Assembly: GCF_900109115.1 (NCBI RefSeq)
Contig: NZ_FNYV01000001.1
Span: 757,003-821,002, forward strand
Direction: 5' to 3'
DNA: 64,000 bases
Origin: Micromonospora phaseoli
GTDB taxonomy: Bacteria; Actinomycetota; Actinomycetes; Mycobacteriales; Micromonosporaceae
Part shown: one piece after another, positions 53,960 to 61,678 of the stretch
Layout: every line of letters begins with the position of its first letter
How positions within the stretch are numbered: position 1 is the stretch's first letter
Program-made: the position numbers and the translations under genes
The notes under the pieces: model-generated
The model's input: the letters and a program-made list of their open reading frames with translations, nothing else
What the model was told of the DNA's origin: nothing
The model's database searches: none

Positions 53960-55504
53960 ATGAGCGAGCGCAGTGGAAACCTGGCGGCGCTGGCGGCTGC
54001 GGTCCTGCAGCCCGGCTTCGTCGGCACCGTCCCGCCCGCCTGGGTCTGCCGCTGGCTCGGCGACGGGCTCGGCGCGGTGGTGTTGTTCAGCCGCAACGTC
54101 GTCGACCCCGAGCAGGTCTGCGCCCTCACCGCCGCGCTGCGCGCGGAGCGCCCCGACGTGATCGTCGCGATCGACGAGGAGGCGGGGGACGTCACCCGCA
54201 TCGAGTCCGGCCGGGGCAGCTCCCGACCGGGCAATCTCGCCCTCGGCGCGGTCGACGACCCGGCGCTCACCGAGGAGGTCGCCCGTGACCTCGGCGTCGA
54301 ACTCGCCGCAGTCGGGATCACCCTGAACTACGCGCCGGACGTCGACGTCAACTCGAACCCGGACAATCCGGTGATCGGTGTCCGTTCGTTCGGCGCCGAG
54401 CCGTCGCTGGTCTCCCGGCACACCACCGCCTGGGTACGCGGCCTGCAGGCCGGTGGCGTCGCCGCCTGTGCCAAGCACTTCCCGGGCCACGGCGACACCC
54501 GGGTCGACTCACACCACGACCTGCCCCGGATCACCGCCGACCGGGCCCGGCTGCACGCCGTGGAGCTGGCCCCCTTCCGGGCCGCCGTCGCGGCGGGCGT
54601 CCAGGCGGTGATGACCGGTCACCTGCTGGTGCCCGCGCTGGATCCCGAGCTGCCGGCCACGCTGAGCGGCCGGATCCTGGGCGGACTGCTGCGCGAGGAG
54701 ATGGGCTTCAACGGGGTCGTGGTGACCGACGCGGTGGAGATGCGTGCGGTGGCTGGCCGGTACGGTCTGGCCGGCGCGGCCGTGCGGGCCCTGGCGGCCG
54801 GCGCCGACGCGATCTGCGTGGGCGGCGAGCACGCCGACGAGGAGACCGCCCGTCACCTGCGCGACGCCGTGGTCGACGCGGTCGTGGCCGGGGAGCTGCC
54901 AGAGGAACGGCTGACCGAGGCCGCCAAGCGGGTCGGTCAACTCGCCGCCTGGACGGTGGCGGCTCGCGCCGATCGCCGCACCTCGACCGCTGCCGGGCCG
55001 ACCGTCGGCGGTCCGTGCCCCGCCGGTGGCGTCGGTTCGGCGGTCGGTCTGGCCGCCGCCCGCCGCGCGATCAAGGTCACCACCAACGGCGCGGCAGGCA
55101 CCGCGCTGCCGCTGGTCGGCGTACCGCACGTGGTCGAGTTCCAGCCGCCGCACAACATCGCGATCGGGGCGGAGACCCCCTGGGGGGTCGCCGAGCCGCT
55201 GACCTCGCTGGTGGCCGGCACCACCGGCGTCCGGTACGCCGAGGCAACGGCGCCCGGCGATCCGACCGCCGGGGCCGCCGGCCGACCCCTGGTGCTGGTC
55301 GTGCGAGACCTGCACCGGCACGGCTGGATGCGGGATGCGGTCGACCGGGCGTTGGCCACCCGGCCCGACGCGGTGGTGGTCGAACTGGGGGTGCCGGCGC
55401 TGGTCACCGGCGCGGTGCACATCGCCACCCACGGTGCCACCCGGGCCGCTGGCCGCGCCGCCGCCGAGGTGCTCAGCGGCGTCACCGTCACACCGGGCTG
55501 GTGA
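53960..55504 (+). CDS. GH3 beta-N-acetylhexosaminidase (NagZ-like)
   Basis: A 514-residue GH3 enzyme. GVGELAAVGITLNYAPDVDV-type region (ELAAVGITLNYAPDVDVNSN) and the NagZ signature AKHFPGHGDTRVDSHHDLP are clear; the nucleophile Asp is in GVVVTDAVEMRAVAG. The GH3 C-terminal domain follows (about residues 330-510). It would remove GlcNAc from muropeptides during cell-wall turnover. I see no signal peptide, so it is either cytoplasmic or uses an unrecognised route. ATG 53960 has only a weak GGGGGTGCG upstream. The 3' end lies in a short direct duplication. Confidence 0.88.
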   Translation: MSERSGNLAALAAAVLQPGFVGTVPPAWVCRWLGDGLGAVVLFSRNVVDPEQVCALTAALRAERPDVIVAIDEEAGDVTRIESGRGSSRPGNLALGAVDDPALTEEVARDLGVELAAVGITLNYAPDVDVNSNPDNPVIGVRSFGAEPSLVSRHTTAWVRGLQAGGVAACAKHFPGHGDTRVDSHHDLPRITADRARLHAVELAPFRAAVAAGVQAVMTGHLLVPALDPELPATLSGRILGGLLREEMGFNGVVVTDAVEMRAVAGRYGLAGAAVRALAAGADAICVGGEHADEETARHLRDAVVDAVVAGELPEERLTEAAKRVGQLAAWTVAARADRRTSTAAGPTVGGPCPAGGVGSAVGLAAARRAIKVTTNGAAGTALPLVGVPHVVEFQPPHNIAIGAETPWGVAEPLTSLVAGTTGVRYAEATAPGDPTAGAAGRPLVLVVRDLHRHGWMRDAVDRALATRPDAVVVELGVPALVTGAVHIATHGATRAAGRAAAEVLSGVTVTPGW

Positions 55505-55532
55505 CCGCAGCCGTCACACCGGGCTGGTGACC
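55485..55532. repeat. 22-base direct duplication at the NagZ stop
   Basis: The 22-base sequence starting CCGTCACACCGGGCTGG occurs at 55485-55506 and again at 55511-55532. Copy 1 encodes the NagZ C-terminus TVTPGW and stop; copy 2 lies at the 3' end of the convergent acetyltransferase. A recent duplication is likely. Confidence 0.7.
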
Positions 55533-55816
55533 AGATCGGCGTACTCCGGGTGGCGTTCGATGAAGGCGGCCATGAACGGGCACCGGGGAACCACCCGTCC
55601 GCCCTGCGCGCGGATCTGATCCAGCGTGCCGCGCATCAGCGCCGAGCCGACGCCCATGTTCTGGAAGGCGTCACTCACCTCGGTGTGGGTGAAGACCAGC
55701 ACTTCACCCCGGGGCAGGTACGCGGTGAAGCCGGCCAGCGCGTCGTCGACCAGGATCTCGTAGCGATGTTTGGCGGCGTTCTCCTCGACCAGCATGCTCA
55801 CGGTTTCATTGTCCAC
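55514..55816 (-). CDS. Small GNAT-like N-acetyltransferase (YjdJ type)
   Basis: A 100-residue protein of the short Gcn5-related YjdJ/NATD1 group (acetyltransf_CG). Features are KHRYEILVDDALAGFTAYL, FTHTEVSDAFQNMGVGSALM (acetyl-CoA loop NMGVGSAL), and GGRVVPRCPFMAAFIERHPE with the conserved CPF. Members are single small domains of about 90-100 residues with unknown acceptor. GTG 55816, GTG 55801 and ATG 55795 are possible starts. It converges with nagZ. Confidence 0.85.
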   Translation of the reverse strand: MDNETVSMLVEENAAKHRYEILVDDALAGFTAYLPRGEVLVFTHTEVSDAFQNMGVGSALMRGTLDQIRAQGGRVVPRCPFMAAFIERHPEYADLVTSPV

Positions 55817-55867
55817 GCCGGCCGTCGACGCCGGAGGGGTTCGTCGGCGTCTCGTACCCTGGATGGT

Positions 55868-56254
55868 GTGACGAACCGATCCCCCGCCGGCATGCGCCCT
55901 GTTTCTCCTACCGCCCGTCGTGCCCCCGCTCGCAGAATCGTCGGCCTGCTGGCCGGCCTCGCCCTCGGCGCGGCACTGCTGGCCGGTTGCAGCTCCGAGG
56001 GGGCCAGCACCAACTGCGGGCTGGACGCCTGCACGGTGACCTTCGACCGCGGCGTGGACGCCCGGGCCAGCATCTTCGGTGTCGAGGCGCGGCTCGTCGA
56101 CGCCCAGGACGACGTGGTCACCATCGAGGTCGGCGGCGAGCAGCTGTCGCTGACCGTCGGCCAGCAGGCCGCCGAGGTCGGTGGTCTCGCGGTCACCCTG
56201 GACAGCGTCACCGAATCCGAGGTGCAGGTCCGCATCGCCCGAAACGGGGGCTGA
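55868..56254 (+). CDS. Predicted lipoprotein of unknown function
   Basis: A 128-residue protein. After a basic start, VGLLAGLALGAALLAGCSSE gives a lipobox (LLAGC, about residue 41), so it is anchored to the outer face of the membrane after cleavage. The mature part (about 85 residues) is beta-rich, polar and has a second Cys pair near its start (NCGLDAC). No known domain is recognised. GTG 55868 begins the frame and is divergent from the YjdJ-type gene. A DUF1206 gene follows 58 bases later. Confidence 0.75.
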   Translation: MTNRSPAGMRPVSPTARRAPARRIVGLLAGLALGAALLAGCSSEGASTNCGLDACTVTFDRGVDARASIFGVEARLVDAQDDVVTIEVGGEQLSLTVGQQAAEVGGLAVTLDSVTESEVQVRIARNGG

Positions 56255-56312
56255 CGGCGACGCGGGCGGCGGACCACGTTTGGAAATCTTCGGGTCCGGA
56301 GATTGAGGCGCC

Positions 56313-57134
56313 ATGTCTCTTACCCGGAACGCCGAAGCCACCGCCGCCCGCACGGCCGACAGCCGGTGGCTGGAACTCCTCGCCCGGGCCGGTTTCATCG
56401 GCTACGGGATCGTGCACCTTCTGTTTGGTTGGCTGGCGCTGCAGATCGCGTTCGGCAACTCGTCCGACGACGGCGACCAGTCCGGCGCGCTGCGTACCCT
56501 CGCGGCGCAGCCGATGGGCAAGTTCGTCGTCATCGCCATCGCCGTCGGCATGGTCGCCATGGCGATCTGGCAGGCTCTTGAGGCGGCCGTCGGGCACCGC
56601 ACCGAGCGGGGCAACGACCGGCTCAAGGAGCGGATCTTCTCCGCCGCTCGGACGATCATCTACCTCTGGCTGGCCTGGACCGCCTGGAAGGTCTTCTCCA
56701 ACGCCAACTCCGACAGCGCGTCGCAGCAGGAGGAGATGACCGCCCGGTTGATGGAGTCCACCGGCGGCCGGTGGCTGGTCGGCCTCGCCGGCCTGGCCCT
56801 CGCCGGGCTCGGCGTCGGCATGGTGATCTACGGCGTGAAGAAGAAGTTCATGAAGCGCCTCAAGACCGGCGAGATGAACGCCCGGACCACCAAGCTCGCC
56901 CGCCGGCTCGGCCTGGCCGGCTACGCCGCCCGGGGCACCGCGTTCGGCGTGACCGGCCTGCTGGTCGTGCTGGCCGCGGTGAACTACGACCCGGAGAAGG
57001 CCCGTGGTCTCGACGCCGCGCTGCGGACGCTGCGTGACCAGTCGTTCGGCCCGATCCTGCTCACCCTCGTCGCGCTGGGGATCGCGGCCTTCGGCCTGTA
57101 CTGCTTCCTCCAGTCCCGTTACCGCAAGGTCTGA
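56313..57134 (+). CDS. DUF1206 membrane protein
   Basis: A 273-residue integral membrane protein built of three repeats of two helices, the DUF1206 pattern. Each repeat starts with a RAGFIGYGIVHLLFGWLALQ-like segment; the second has ARTIIYLWLAWTAWKVFSNA and the third RLGLAGYAARGTAFGVTGLL. It is conserved in actinobacteria and cyanobacteria without known function. It may be co-transcribed with the upstream lipoprotein gene and lies before an MscS channel gene in the same direction, 112 bases apart. Confidence 0.9.
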   Translation: MSLTRNAEATAARTADSRWLELLARAGFIGYGIVHLLFGWLALQIAFGNSSDDGDQSGALRTLAAQPMGKFVVIAIAVGMVAMAIWQALEAAVGHRTERGNDRLKERIFSAARTIIYLWLAWTAWKVFSNANSDSASQQEEMTARLMESTGGRWLVGLAGLALAGLGVGMVIYGVKKKFMKRLKTGEMNARTTKLARRLGLAGYAARGTAFGVTGLLVVLAAVNYDPEKARGLDAALRTLRDQSFGPILLTLVALGIAAFGLYCFLQSRYRKV

Positions 57135-57246
57135 CACTGCTCTGCGCCGGGTTCCCCGGTGGCCGGTGACGACGATCCGAGGCAACATTGCCCCTTTGTA
57201 TCGGATCTTGCCGTCGGGCCATCGGGCCCGGAAGGAGTAGTACCAC

Positions 57247-58446
57247 GTGCACAGCTACCTCGTGACGGTCGTCGCCGCCCTCGCCGCGGCGGCGATCGCT
57301 CTTGTCGTGGTCGAGGTGGTGCACCGCCTCACCCGGCGGTGGGGCCGCCGCTCGCTGCTGTTGACCGAGTTGACGGAGCACGCGCACCGCTCGTTCCAGG
57401 TCGCCGCCACGGTGCTCGCCGTACAGTTCGCCGTCCGGTTCAGCACCGGGTACGCGGTCGGCAGCCAGTGGCGGCAGGCGCTGCTGCATCTGCTGGTGCT
57501 CGCCGTCATCGCGGCCACCGCCTGGCTGGTCGCCTCCCTGCTGGTGGTGATCGAGGACACCGCGCTGGCCCGGTTCCGGGTGGACGTGCCGGACAATCGG
57601 CACGCCCGCCGGGTGCGTACCCAGGTGGTGATGCTGCGCCGGGTGACCGTTGTGGTGATCGTCGTGCTGACCGTCGGCGTGATGCTGATGACGTTCCCTG
57701 CCGTGCGCGGCATCGGTGCCGGCGTGCTGACCAGCGCCGGTGTGGTCGGTGTGGTTGCCGCGCTGGCCGCGCAGAGCCTGCTCGGCAACGTCTTCGCCGG
57801 GCTTCAACTGGCCTTCAGTGACGCGGTACGCCTCGACGACGTGGTCGTGGTCGAGGGGGAGTGGGGGCGGATCGAGGAGCTGACGCTCAGCTATGTGGTG
57901 GTCCAGATCTGGGACGACCGGCGGTTGATCCTGCCCACCTCCTACTTCACCAGCACCCCGTTCCAGAACTGGACCCGTACCGAGGCGGCGGTGCTCGGCA
58001 CCGCCGAGTTCGAGGTCGACTGGTCGATCCCGGTGCAGGCCATGCGGGAGGAGTTGCGCCGTCTGGTCGAGGGCACCGAGCTGTGGGACGGCCGGGTCTG
58101 CGTGCTGCAGGTCACGGATGCCACCGGCGGCATGATCAAGGTCCGCGCGTTGGTCAGCGCCGGCAACGCGGGCGCCCTGTGGGACCTGCGCTGCCTGGTG
58201 CGGGAGCACCTGGTGGCCTGGGTACGCGACCACCGGCCCACCGCGATGCCCCGGCTGCGTACGGAGGTCGGCAACGGCACGGGCGAGCTGCCGTGGCAGT
58301 GGGTCCAGCCGCGGCGCTCGGGCCGGCGTACCGCCGATTCCGAGGTGCCCGACGACGCCCGCCTCTTCGGTGGCAGCGACGACGGCGACGCTCGCAGCGA
58401 GGCCTTCGTCGGCCCCGACGAGCAGCCCACGGACTCCCGCCGCTGA
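57247..58446 (+). CDS. MscS-family mechanosensitive ion channel
   Basis: A 399-residue channel protein. Helices occur at VTVVAALAAAAIALVVVEVV, SFQVAATVLAVQFAVRFSTG and LLHLLVLAVIAATAWLVASL, then the pore helix region VLTSAGVVGVVAALAAQSLL with GNVFAGLQLAFSDAVRLDDV, the MscS signature. The beta domain VVVEGEWGRIEELTLSYVVV and ILPTSYFTSTPFQNWTRTEA follows. It opens on membrane tension to release solutes in hypo-osmotic shock. GTG 57247 follows AAGGAGTAGTACC. A hydrophilic C-terminal tail of about 50 residues is disordered. Confidence 0.9.
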   Translation: MHSYLVTVVAALAAAAIALVVVEVVHRLTRRWGRRSLLLTELTEHAHRSFQVAATVLAVQFAVRFSTGYAVGSQWRQALLHLLVLAVIAATAWLVASLLVVIEDTALARFRVDVPDNRHARRVRTQVVMLRRVTVVVIVVLTVGVMLMTFPAVRGIGAGVLTSAGVVGVVAALAAQSLLGNVFAGLQLAFSDAVRLDDVVVVEGEWGRIEELTLSYVVVQIWDDRRLILPTSYFTSTPFQNWTRTEAAVLGTAEFEVDWSIPVQAMREELRRLVEGTELWDGRVCVLQVTDATGGMIKVRALVSAGNAGALWDLRCLVREHLVAWVRDHRPTAMPRLRTEVGNGTGELPWQWVQPRRSGRRTADSEVPDDARLFGGSDDGDARSEAFVGPDEQPTDSRR

Positions 58447-58675
58447 TCCATCCGCCCAGCCGGGCTGGCCGTCACGTGTTGGGGCGCCGACCGGCGTGTC
58501 GCCGCAACAACGTCATGATCAACCGGTGAGGTGAAGGAGTGCGGTGGGGAGGGAAAGGTTTGCCGGGGGGTTTTCTGGGGACCTGCTGCGCGGTGCGTCT
58601 GGTCGAGAACCGCGCACAGGATTGATGAGCGGCGACTCCGGGCATACAGCGCGGTGATGAGGAGAGGAGGACAGC

Positions 58676-59110
58676 ATGGCTGACGTGACGAACGTCCGTA
58701 CGTCCCACAACGGGAGCGAGCCGTCCACCGCCGAACTTGTTCACCGGGCGACCGAGCAGGTGTCGCGTCTGGTCCGGGACGAGCTCGCACTGGCCCGCGC
58801 GGAGTTGACCGAGAAGGGCAAGCACGCCGGCATCGGCATCGGCCTGTTCGCCGGTGGCGGCGCATTCGCCTTCTACGGCCTGGGCGCGCTGATCACCGCC
58901 GCGATCCTGCTGCTGGCCCTGGTGTTGCCGGCGTGGGCGGCCGCCCTGATCGTGGCGGCAGCGGTGTTCCTGATCGCCGGTGTGCTCGCGCTGATCGGCA
59001 AGCGGCAGGTCGGCCAGGCTGTTCCGCCGGTGCCCCAGGCGACCGTGCGCAGCCTGCGGGCCGACGTGGACGTGGTCAGCGCCGCGGTCAAGGACAGGGG
59101 ACGGGCATGA
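58676..59110 (+). CDS. Actinobacterial holin-X/phage-holin-like membrane protein
   Basis: A 144-residue protein of the Actinobacterial Holin-X (PF07332) family. ELVHRATEQVSRLVRDELAL and ARAELTEKGKHAGIGIGLFA lead into two membrane helices (GALITAAILLLALVLPAWAA and LIVAAAVFLIAGVLALIGKR). Despite the name, these are not prophage holins: no lysis genes are near. AGGAGG precedes the ATG. It overlaps the DUF3618 gene by ATGA (59107-59110); together with the DUF4235 gene they form a coupled three-gene set seen widely in actinobacteria. Confidence 0.87.
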   Translation: MADVTNVRTSHNGSEPSTAELVHRATEQVSRLVRDELALARAELTEKGKHAGIGIGLFAGGGAFAFYGLGALITAAILLLALVLPAWAAALIVAAAVFLIAGVLALIGKRQVGQAVPPVPQATVRSLRADVDVVSAAVKDRGRA

Positions 59111-59421
59111 CAGGCAACGGCACCGGAAACACCGAGGCGCTGCGCGAGGAGATCCGGCGTACCCGGGTCGAGTTGGGCGAGACGATGGAGGCGTTGGCCG
59201 CGAAGGCGGACGTCAAGAAGCGACTGAAGTCCTCGGCGGACCAGACGCGGGAGCGGGTACGGGAGCAGGCCGCGATGACCGTCGCCCGGGTCCGCGCCCA
59301 GGCCGGCCTCGCCCACCCCCAGTCGCGGGTACGGCAGGGGCCGCTGCCCTTCGTCGCTCTCGCGGCCGGCGCGGTCGCGGCCGCAGTGGTACTGCTGATC
59401 ATTCGAGGGAGGCGTGGGTGA
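59107..59421 (+). CDS. DUF3618 protein
   Basis: A 104-residue DUF3618 protein. ALREEIRRTRVELGETMEAL followed by AAKADVKKRLKSSADQTRER is the family signature, with one C-terminal membrane helix (FVALAAGAVAAAVVLLIIRG). The charged N-terminus is probably cytoplasmic and coiled. It lies between the holin-X and DUF4235 genes with stop-start overlaps on both sides (ATGA and GTGA), so it is made in step with them. Function unknown, often stress-linked. Confidence 0.9.
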   Translation: MTGNGTGNTEALREEIRRTRVELGETMEALAAKADVKKRLKSSADQTRERVREQAAMTVARVRAQAGLAHPQSRVRQGPLPFVALAAGAVAAAVVLLIIRGRRG

Positions 59422-59690
59422 GCAAGGGGATCGGCAAGGCCGCCTACAAGCCGGTCGGCGTGCTCATGGGCTTCGCCGCCGGTGCGATCGCGGGCGCGGT
59501 CTTCCGTCAGGTGTGGAAGATGACCGCCGGAGACGGCGAGGCACCCAACCCGACCGACGAGGACCGCCGCTGGGGCGAGGTCCTCGCCGCGGCCGCGTTG
59601 CAGGGTGCCATCTTCTCCGTCGTCCGGGCCGCCGTCGATCGGGGCGGCGCGGTCGGCGTACGTCGGTTCACCGGCCGGTGGCCCGACTAG
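59418..59690 (+). CDS. DUF4235 membrane protein
   Basis: A 90-residue DUF4235 protein. It begins GIGKAAYKPVGVLMGFAAGA and AIAGAVFRQVWKMTAGDG, then VLAAAALQGAIFSVVRAAVD with a final basic segment. Two hydrophobic helices are likely. GTG 59418 overlaps the DUF3618 stop. It is the last gene of the coupled set and is followed 65 bases later by a hairpin. Confidence 0.88.
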   Translation: MSKGIGKAAYKPVGVLMGFAAGAIAGAVFRQVWKMTAGDGEAPNPTDEDRRWGEVLAAAALQGAIFSVVRAAVDRGGAVGVRRFTGRWPD

Positions 59691-59754
59691 TGCGGTGTCC
59701 AGGAACGTTGGCCGGGCTCCGACACGGCCTTTAGTGCACGGTCCAAAGCGCGTC

Positions 59755-59792
59755 AAGGCTCTCCCGCCGTTTGTCGGCGAGGGAGCCTTTCG
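59755..59792 (+). terminator. Terminator of the holin-X/DUF3618/DUF4235 operon
   Basis: AAGGCTCTCCCGCCG (59755-59769) pairs with CGGCGAGGGAGCCTT (59775-59789) with one mismatch and one G-T pair around TTTGT, then TTCGCC follows on the plus strand. Confidence 0.8.
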
Positions 59793-60029
59793 CCTATCTC
59801 GCAGCCGCCGCTCAGCGGATCTTACGCATCCGTCAGGTCACATGTCGGAGAATTTCTTCGGGTAGGCTGTGCAGAGTTTTTGCGTACGTGGTTTGCTGTT
59901 CCACGCTGTTGCGAGATGGCGTGGTTGAGAGAAGTCTCCTTCACCGGGGGCCGCCTCAGGCACCGCTGCTCGAAAACGGCCAATCGGCCGCACGGCGTGC
60001 TCGGCCGCCAGTTTTAGAAGGAGATACAC
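59793..60029 (+). promoter_or_regulatory. Long 5' leader of the cold-shock gene
   Basis: The 237-base stretch before the cold-shock gene holds a possible -10 TAGGCT (59863-59868), a small CCACGC/GCGTGG stem (59901-59924) and the strong AGAAGGAG ribosome-binding site at 60016-60023. With the terminator it fills the 339-base gap from 59691. Long leaders are usual for cspA genes, where they control cold-induced stability and translation. No ORF is seen. Confidence 0.5.
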
Positions 60030-60233
60030 ATGGCGCAGGGAACCGTGAAGTGGTTCAACGCTGACAAGGGCTTCGGCTTCATCACCGTCGACGGCGGGGG
60101 TGCTGACGTGTTCGTCCACTTCTCGGCCATCCAGTCCAGCGGCTACCGCTCGCTGGAGGAGAACCAGCGGGTGGAGTTCGAGATCGCCCAGGGCCAGAAG
60201 GGTCCGCAGGCCGAGCAGGTCCGCCCCCTCTGA
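60030..60233 (+). CDS. CspA-family cold-shock protein
   Basis: A 67-residue cold-shock domain protein. [15 protein letters not shown] is the RNP1 motif and [12 protein letters not shown]2, both nucleic-acid binding; the length and C-terminus are typical of actinobacterial CspA. It binds single-stranded RNA/DNA and acts as an RNA chaperone. The ribosome-binding site AGAAGGAGATACAC is nearly optimal and resembles that of phage T7 gene 10, indicating high expression. A strong terminator follows. Confidence 0.95.
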   Translation: MAQGTVKWFNADKGFGFITVDGGGADVFVHFSAIQSSGYRSLEENQRVEFEIAQGQKGPQAEQVRPL

Positions 60234-60286
60234 GGCACCGGCCGGCGACCGCCGGCCAGTGGCGAGGCAGCCCCCGAATCAGTGCG

Positions 60287-60317
60287 AAGCCCCGTGTCCC
60301 GAACGGACGCGGGGCTT
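60287..60317 (+). terminator. Terminator of the cold-shock gene
   Basis: AAGCCCCGTGTCC (60287-60299) pairs with GGACGCGGGGCTT (60305-60317) with one G-T pair around CGAAC, followed by TCC. It lies 53 bases beyond the csp stop. Confidence 0.85.
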
Positions 60318-60349
60318 TCCGCATCCCCGCCAGCCGCCGCGTCAGCCGG

Positions 60350-60544
60350 TCAGCGCCGGCCGCGGGCGCGCATCCCCAGCCAGAGCAGGGCCAGCCCCAC
60401 CAGCGCCAGTGCCGGGCCGATGACCGCCCAGATCCGTTGGCCGGTCATCGCGCTGCCCTCGACGTAGCCGAGGCCCTGCACCGTCCAGATAGCACCCACC
60501 ACCACGGCCAGCAGGCCGAGCGTGAGTCGGAACCAGCCACTCAT
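60350..60544 (-). CDS. Small two-helix membrane protein
   Basis: A 64-residue protein. WFRLTLGLLAVVVGAIWTVQ and VIGPALALVGLALLWLGMRA are two membrane helices separated by GLGYVEGSAMTGQRIWA; it ends in RGRR. It resembles small actinobacterial integral membrane proteins annotated only as hypothetical. ATG 60544 follows AGAAGGAG, an excellent ribosome-binding site, and the frame is open to 60607. It lies between the csp terminator and the aldo/keto reductase terminator. Confidence 0.7.
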   Translation of the reverse strand: MSGWFRLTLGLLAVVVGAIWTVQGLGYVEGSAMTGQRIWAVIGPALALVGLALLWLGMRARGRR

Positions 60545-60564
60545 CGCGGTCTCCTTCTGCCGGA

Positions 60565-60593
60565 GCCCGCCGGTGGCCGAGCCACCGGCGGGC
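60565..60593 (-). terminator. Terminator of the aldo/keto reductase gene
   Basis: GCCCGCCGGTGGC (60565-60577) and GCCACCGGCGGGC (60581-60593) pair perfectly over 13 bp around CGA, 7 bases beyond the reductase stop on the minus strand. Confidence 0.85.
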
Positions 60594-60600
60594 GCGCCGT

Positions 60601-61584
60601 TCACCAACGGTGATGCACCTGCGGGCGGATCAGGTCGTGGTAGACCGCCGCCACCTGCGCCAGCTCCTCCTCCGACAGTGCCGGCTGGCCGGCCACGGCG
60701 GCGTTGCCGCGGGCCTGCGCCGCGTCACGGGCGCCGGGGATGACCACGGTGACCCCCAGTTGGTCGAGCACCCAACGGAGCGCGAACTGGGCCATCGTCC
60801 GGTCATCGCCGACCAGCGGGGCGAGCTGCCGGACGGCGGCCAGGCCGGTGGAGAAGTCGACGCCGGAGAAGGTCTCGCCGACGTCGAACGCCGCACCGTG
60901 CCGGTTGTAGGTGCGGTGGTCGTCGGCGGCGAAGGTCGTCCGCTCGTCGTAGCGACCGGAGAGCAGGCCGCTGGCCAGCGGTACGCGGGCGATGATGCCC
61001 ACCCCGGCGGCCGAGGCGGCCGGCAGTACCCGTTCGAGCGGCTTGTGACGCAGCGCGTTGAGGATGATCTGCACGCTGGCCACCCCGGGCCGGGCGATCG
61101 CGGTGAGCGCCTCGTCGCAGGTCTCCACACTGACGCCGTACGCGGCGATCCGCTTCTCGGCCACCAGCGTGTCGAGGGCGTCGAAGACCGCGTCGTCGGC
61201 GAAGACGGCCGTGGGCGGGCAGTGCAGCTGCACCAGGTCCAGCGTGTCCACGCCGAGGTTCGCCCGGGACCGGTCGGTCCACTGACGGAAGTTGTCCAAG
61301 ATGTACGCTTCCGGGGTCTGTGCCACCCGGCGGCCCATCTTGGTCGCCACGGTGAGCCCGGCGTCCGGGTGGGCGGCCAGGAAGCGTCCGATCAGCTGTT
61401 CGCTGCGCCCGTCGCCGTACACGTCGGCGGTGTCCAGGAAGGTGACGCCGGCGTCGACCGCGGCGCTCAGCACCGCCATCGCGTCGTCCTCGGTGACCGT
61501 GCCCCAGTCGGCGCCGAGTTGCCAGGCGCCGAGCCCGACCACGCCGACCTGTCGGTCCATGCGGGGGAAGGTGCGTTGTTCCAT
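60601..61584 (-). CDS. Aldo/keto reductase
   Basis: A 327-residue TIM-barrel aldo/keto reductase. FLDTADVYGDGRSEQLIGRF holds the catalytic Asp and Tyr; VATKMGRR the catalytic Lys; LDLVQLHCPP the His. NADPH-binding pattern is at the C-terminus (TVVIPGARDAAQARGNAAVA). It belongs to the AKR11/12-like bacterial group, with unknown substrate (aldehyde, ketone or sugar). It is divergent from the methyltransferase gene. The start has no strong ribosome-binding site. Confidence 0.9.
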   Translation of the reverse strand: MEQRTFPRMDRQVGVVGLGAWQLGADWGTVTEDDAMAVLSAAVDAGVTFLDTADVYGDGRSEQLIGRFLAAHPDAGLTVATKMGRRVAQTPEAYILDNFRQWTDRSRANLGVDTLDLVQLHCPPTAVFADDAVFDALDTLVAEKRIAAYGVSVETCDEALTAIARPGVASVQIILNALRHKPLERVLPAASAAGVGIIARVPLASGLLSGRYDERTTFAADDHRTYNRHGAAFDVGETFSGVDFSTGLAAVRQLAPLVGDDRTMAQFALRWVLDQLGVTVVIPGARDAAQARGNAAVAGQPALSEEELAQVAAVYHDLIRPQVHHRW

Positions 61585-61627
61585 GCACTGAGCCTAGTGA
61601 CCGTCCTTGCCTCGTCCAGGATCGGGC

Positions 61628-61655
61628 CGTACGGTAAAAAAGACGAACGTACGGT
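61628..61655. promoter_or_regulatory. CGTACGGT direct repeats in divergent promoter region
   Basis: CGTACGGT occurs at 61628-61635 and 61648-61655 (20-base period) in the space between the divergent aldo/keto reductase and methyltransferase genes. The repeats flank an A-run. They may be an operator for an unknown regulator. The second copy reads GAACGTACGG, echoing the inverted repeat at 16818/16864. Confidence 0.4.
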
Positions 61656-61678
61656 TTGTAAGGATGCGTGGAGGCGAC

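Noticed and set aside
58676..59110. Holin-like gene as a sign of prophage
   Set aside because: The Holin-X family is chromosomal in actinobacteria, and no phage structural, lysis or integrase genes lie near.
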